A DNA stretch of 64,000 nt from Acidobacteriota bacterium (GTDB taxonomy: Bacteria; Acidobacteriota; Terriglobia; Versatilivoradales; Versatilivoraceae): positions 1-64,000 of the forward strand of contig JAJDUG010000016.1 of assembly GCA_022826755.1 (NCBI GenBank). Direction: 5' to 3'. This document shows positions 63,198 through 64,000 of this stretch, one piece after another (the stretch's first letter is position 1; each line of letters starts with the position of its first letter). The notes below the pieces were generated by a model. That model was not told the origin of the DNA. It saw only the letters and a program-made list of their open reading frames with translations, and made no database searches. Made by a program: the position numbers and the translations under genes.

Positions 63198-63591
63198 CAA
63201 ACGCCAGCCGGGCAGCCAGCACCGCTGCCGATGCCCGCACCCTCCGGATCACCGCAGCCGCCTCACGATGGGGCACGGCCTGCATGTGCTCGGTAACATC
63301 CTTTTGGGAGCCAAGCACCGGGCCGATCCGGTCACATGGGTTGTCAAGGCGGTACTCCATAGCCACGGCCCGTTCCAGGACCGCCCGCAGGCGCTGGCGC
63401 ACCCGCTTGGCCGTGGCTACATTCCGGTGCCAGAGGGGCGTGAGGAGCTCAACCAGATCGGCGGTCGTGACCTCTGAGACGGGCACCTTGCTGCTGCGCG
63501 GGAAGGGGACTCGGTCGATGATCGGGTGGGCGATTGAGGACATCCATGCGCTGGGGGGCGAGACCAAGCGCCGGGAATGGAAGGGCATCAC
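63187..63591 (-). pseudogene. P4-type integrase, middle fragment of the interrupted gene
   Basis: Encodes the core-binding region (KVPVSEVTTADLVELLTPLW, RQRLRAVLERAVAMEYRLDN, PCDRIGPVLG) and ends at LAFEFLV, where a TAG is created by the inserted element. The N-terminal domain is missing beyond about 63591, where repeat A copy 4 begins, so this gene has also decayed on that side. Continues at 52579 on the other side of the insert. Confidence 0.85.
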
Positions 63592-63600
63592 TTCGTGTAT

Positions 63601-63675
63601 TTCTTTTTCCCTTCCTGTTTTCTTCGTGTGTCTTCGTGGTCCTTCGTGGATAACTCTTTTTTTCAGTTGTTTCAG
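63601..63675 (+). repeat. Dispersed repeat A, copy 4 (right-end fragment)
   Basis: Matches the right end of copy 2 (TTCTTCGTGTGTCTTCGTGG and ATAACTCTTTTTTTC...GTTTCAG). It overlaps the stop codon of the DUF1501 gene and separates it from the integrase fragment. Confidence 0.75.
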
Positions 63676-64000
63676 ACCAGCGCTTCGCGGATCACCCGGC
63701 CGTGGACGTCGGTCAGGCGGAAGTCTCGGCCGCTGTAGCGGTAGGTCAGCTTTTCGTGGTCGAGGCCGAGCAGATGCAGGACGGTGGCGTGAAGGTCATG
63801 GACATGGACCTTGTTCTCCACGGCCTTGAAACCGAAATCGTCGGTGCTTCCGTAAGTCGTTCCACCGCGGACGCCCGCGCCGGCCAGCCAGACCGAAAAG
63901 CCCCAATGGTTGTGGTCGCGGCCGTTCTGGACCACGCTGGCGCCGCTGGTCTCCACCACCGGGGTGCGGCCGAACTCGCTGCCGCAAATGACCAGCGTGT
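63672..64000 (-). CDS. DUF1501-family protein, C-terminal part (cut by window end)
   Basis: The last 109 residues of a gene that starts beyond the window. [34 protein letters not shown] and [20 protein letters not shown] are typical of DUF1501 proteins, sulfatase-like members of the alkaline-phosphatase superfamily common in planctomycetes and acidobacteria and often paired with DUF1553 genes. The TGA stop lies in repeat A copy 4. Confidence 0.88.
   Translation of the reverse strand, partial: TLVICGSEFGRTPVVETSGASVVQNGRDHNHWGFSVWLAGAGVRGGTTYGSTDDFGFKAVENKVHVHDLHATVLHLLGLDHEKLTYRYSGRDFRLTDVHGRVIREALV

Overview
The window looks like a bacterial chromosome, most likely from an Acidobacteriota lineage. 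The pointers are a VWFA-domain protein of the kind abundant in acidobacteria, an Oar-like outer-membrane receptor with a carboxypeptidase-regulatory domain, a sigma/anti-sigma/DUF4097 cluster, and many dispersed non-coding repeats. This placement is inferred from gene content, not from a marker-gene phylogeny.

Layout. (1) 1-14777: end of tuf, then the fused S10-spc-alpha ribosomal superoperon from rpsJ to rplQ on the + strand, including secY, infA and rpoA but lacking adk and map. Several of its gaps hold small repeat elements. (2) 15000-31214: NUDIX hydrolase, PQQ-type propeller protein, pncB-pncA (NAD salvage), then on the - strand a Sel1 protein, an Oar-like receptor and a VWFA protein, then an ornithine-cyclodeaminase-family gene and a lipB-pdhA-pdhB-pdhC-folE run. 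lipB can lipoylate the E2 encoded three genes later. (3) 31295-36432: a nested repeat element and a - strand series: M28 peptidase, unknown secreted protein, aroK, DUF4097 protein, anti-sigma factor and ECF sigma factor. (4) 37015-47313: nrdR, thiL, a TPR protein, rnc-lepB, a dGTPase-like gene, a TPR membrane protein, DinB, fabH, a zincin-like protease and tRNA-Leu(CAA). (5) 47501-64000: an accessory region with a Cache-Cache-SBP secreted protein, an IS1380 remnant, a GC-rich aromatic amino-acid decarboxylase, and a P4-type integrase gene split in two by a 10.6-kb insertion.

The insertion (52580-63197) is the most unusual object. The broken integrase gene reads into both of its ends, and an 11-bp direct repeat flanks it. 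Removing the insert and one repeat copy restores a continuous integrase reading frame. The insert begins with its own intact P4-type integrase. It carries two HEPN-like candidate defence proteins, a Sel1 protein, a tandem-repeat secreted protein and an ankyrin protein that share a linker motif, a decayed nuclease gene, and three copies of a structured inverted repeat that divide it into modules. It has no recognisable phage structural or conjugation genes.

Elsewhere, four families of short dispersed repeats lie against gene 3' ends, often supplying the stop codon. They account for much of the intergenic DNA.
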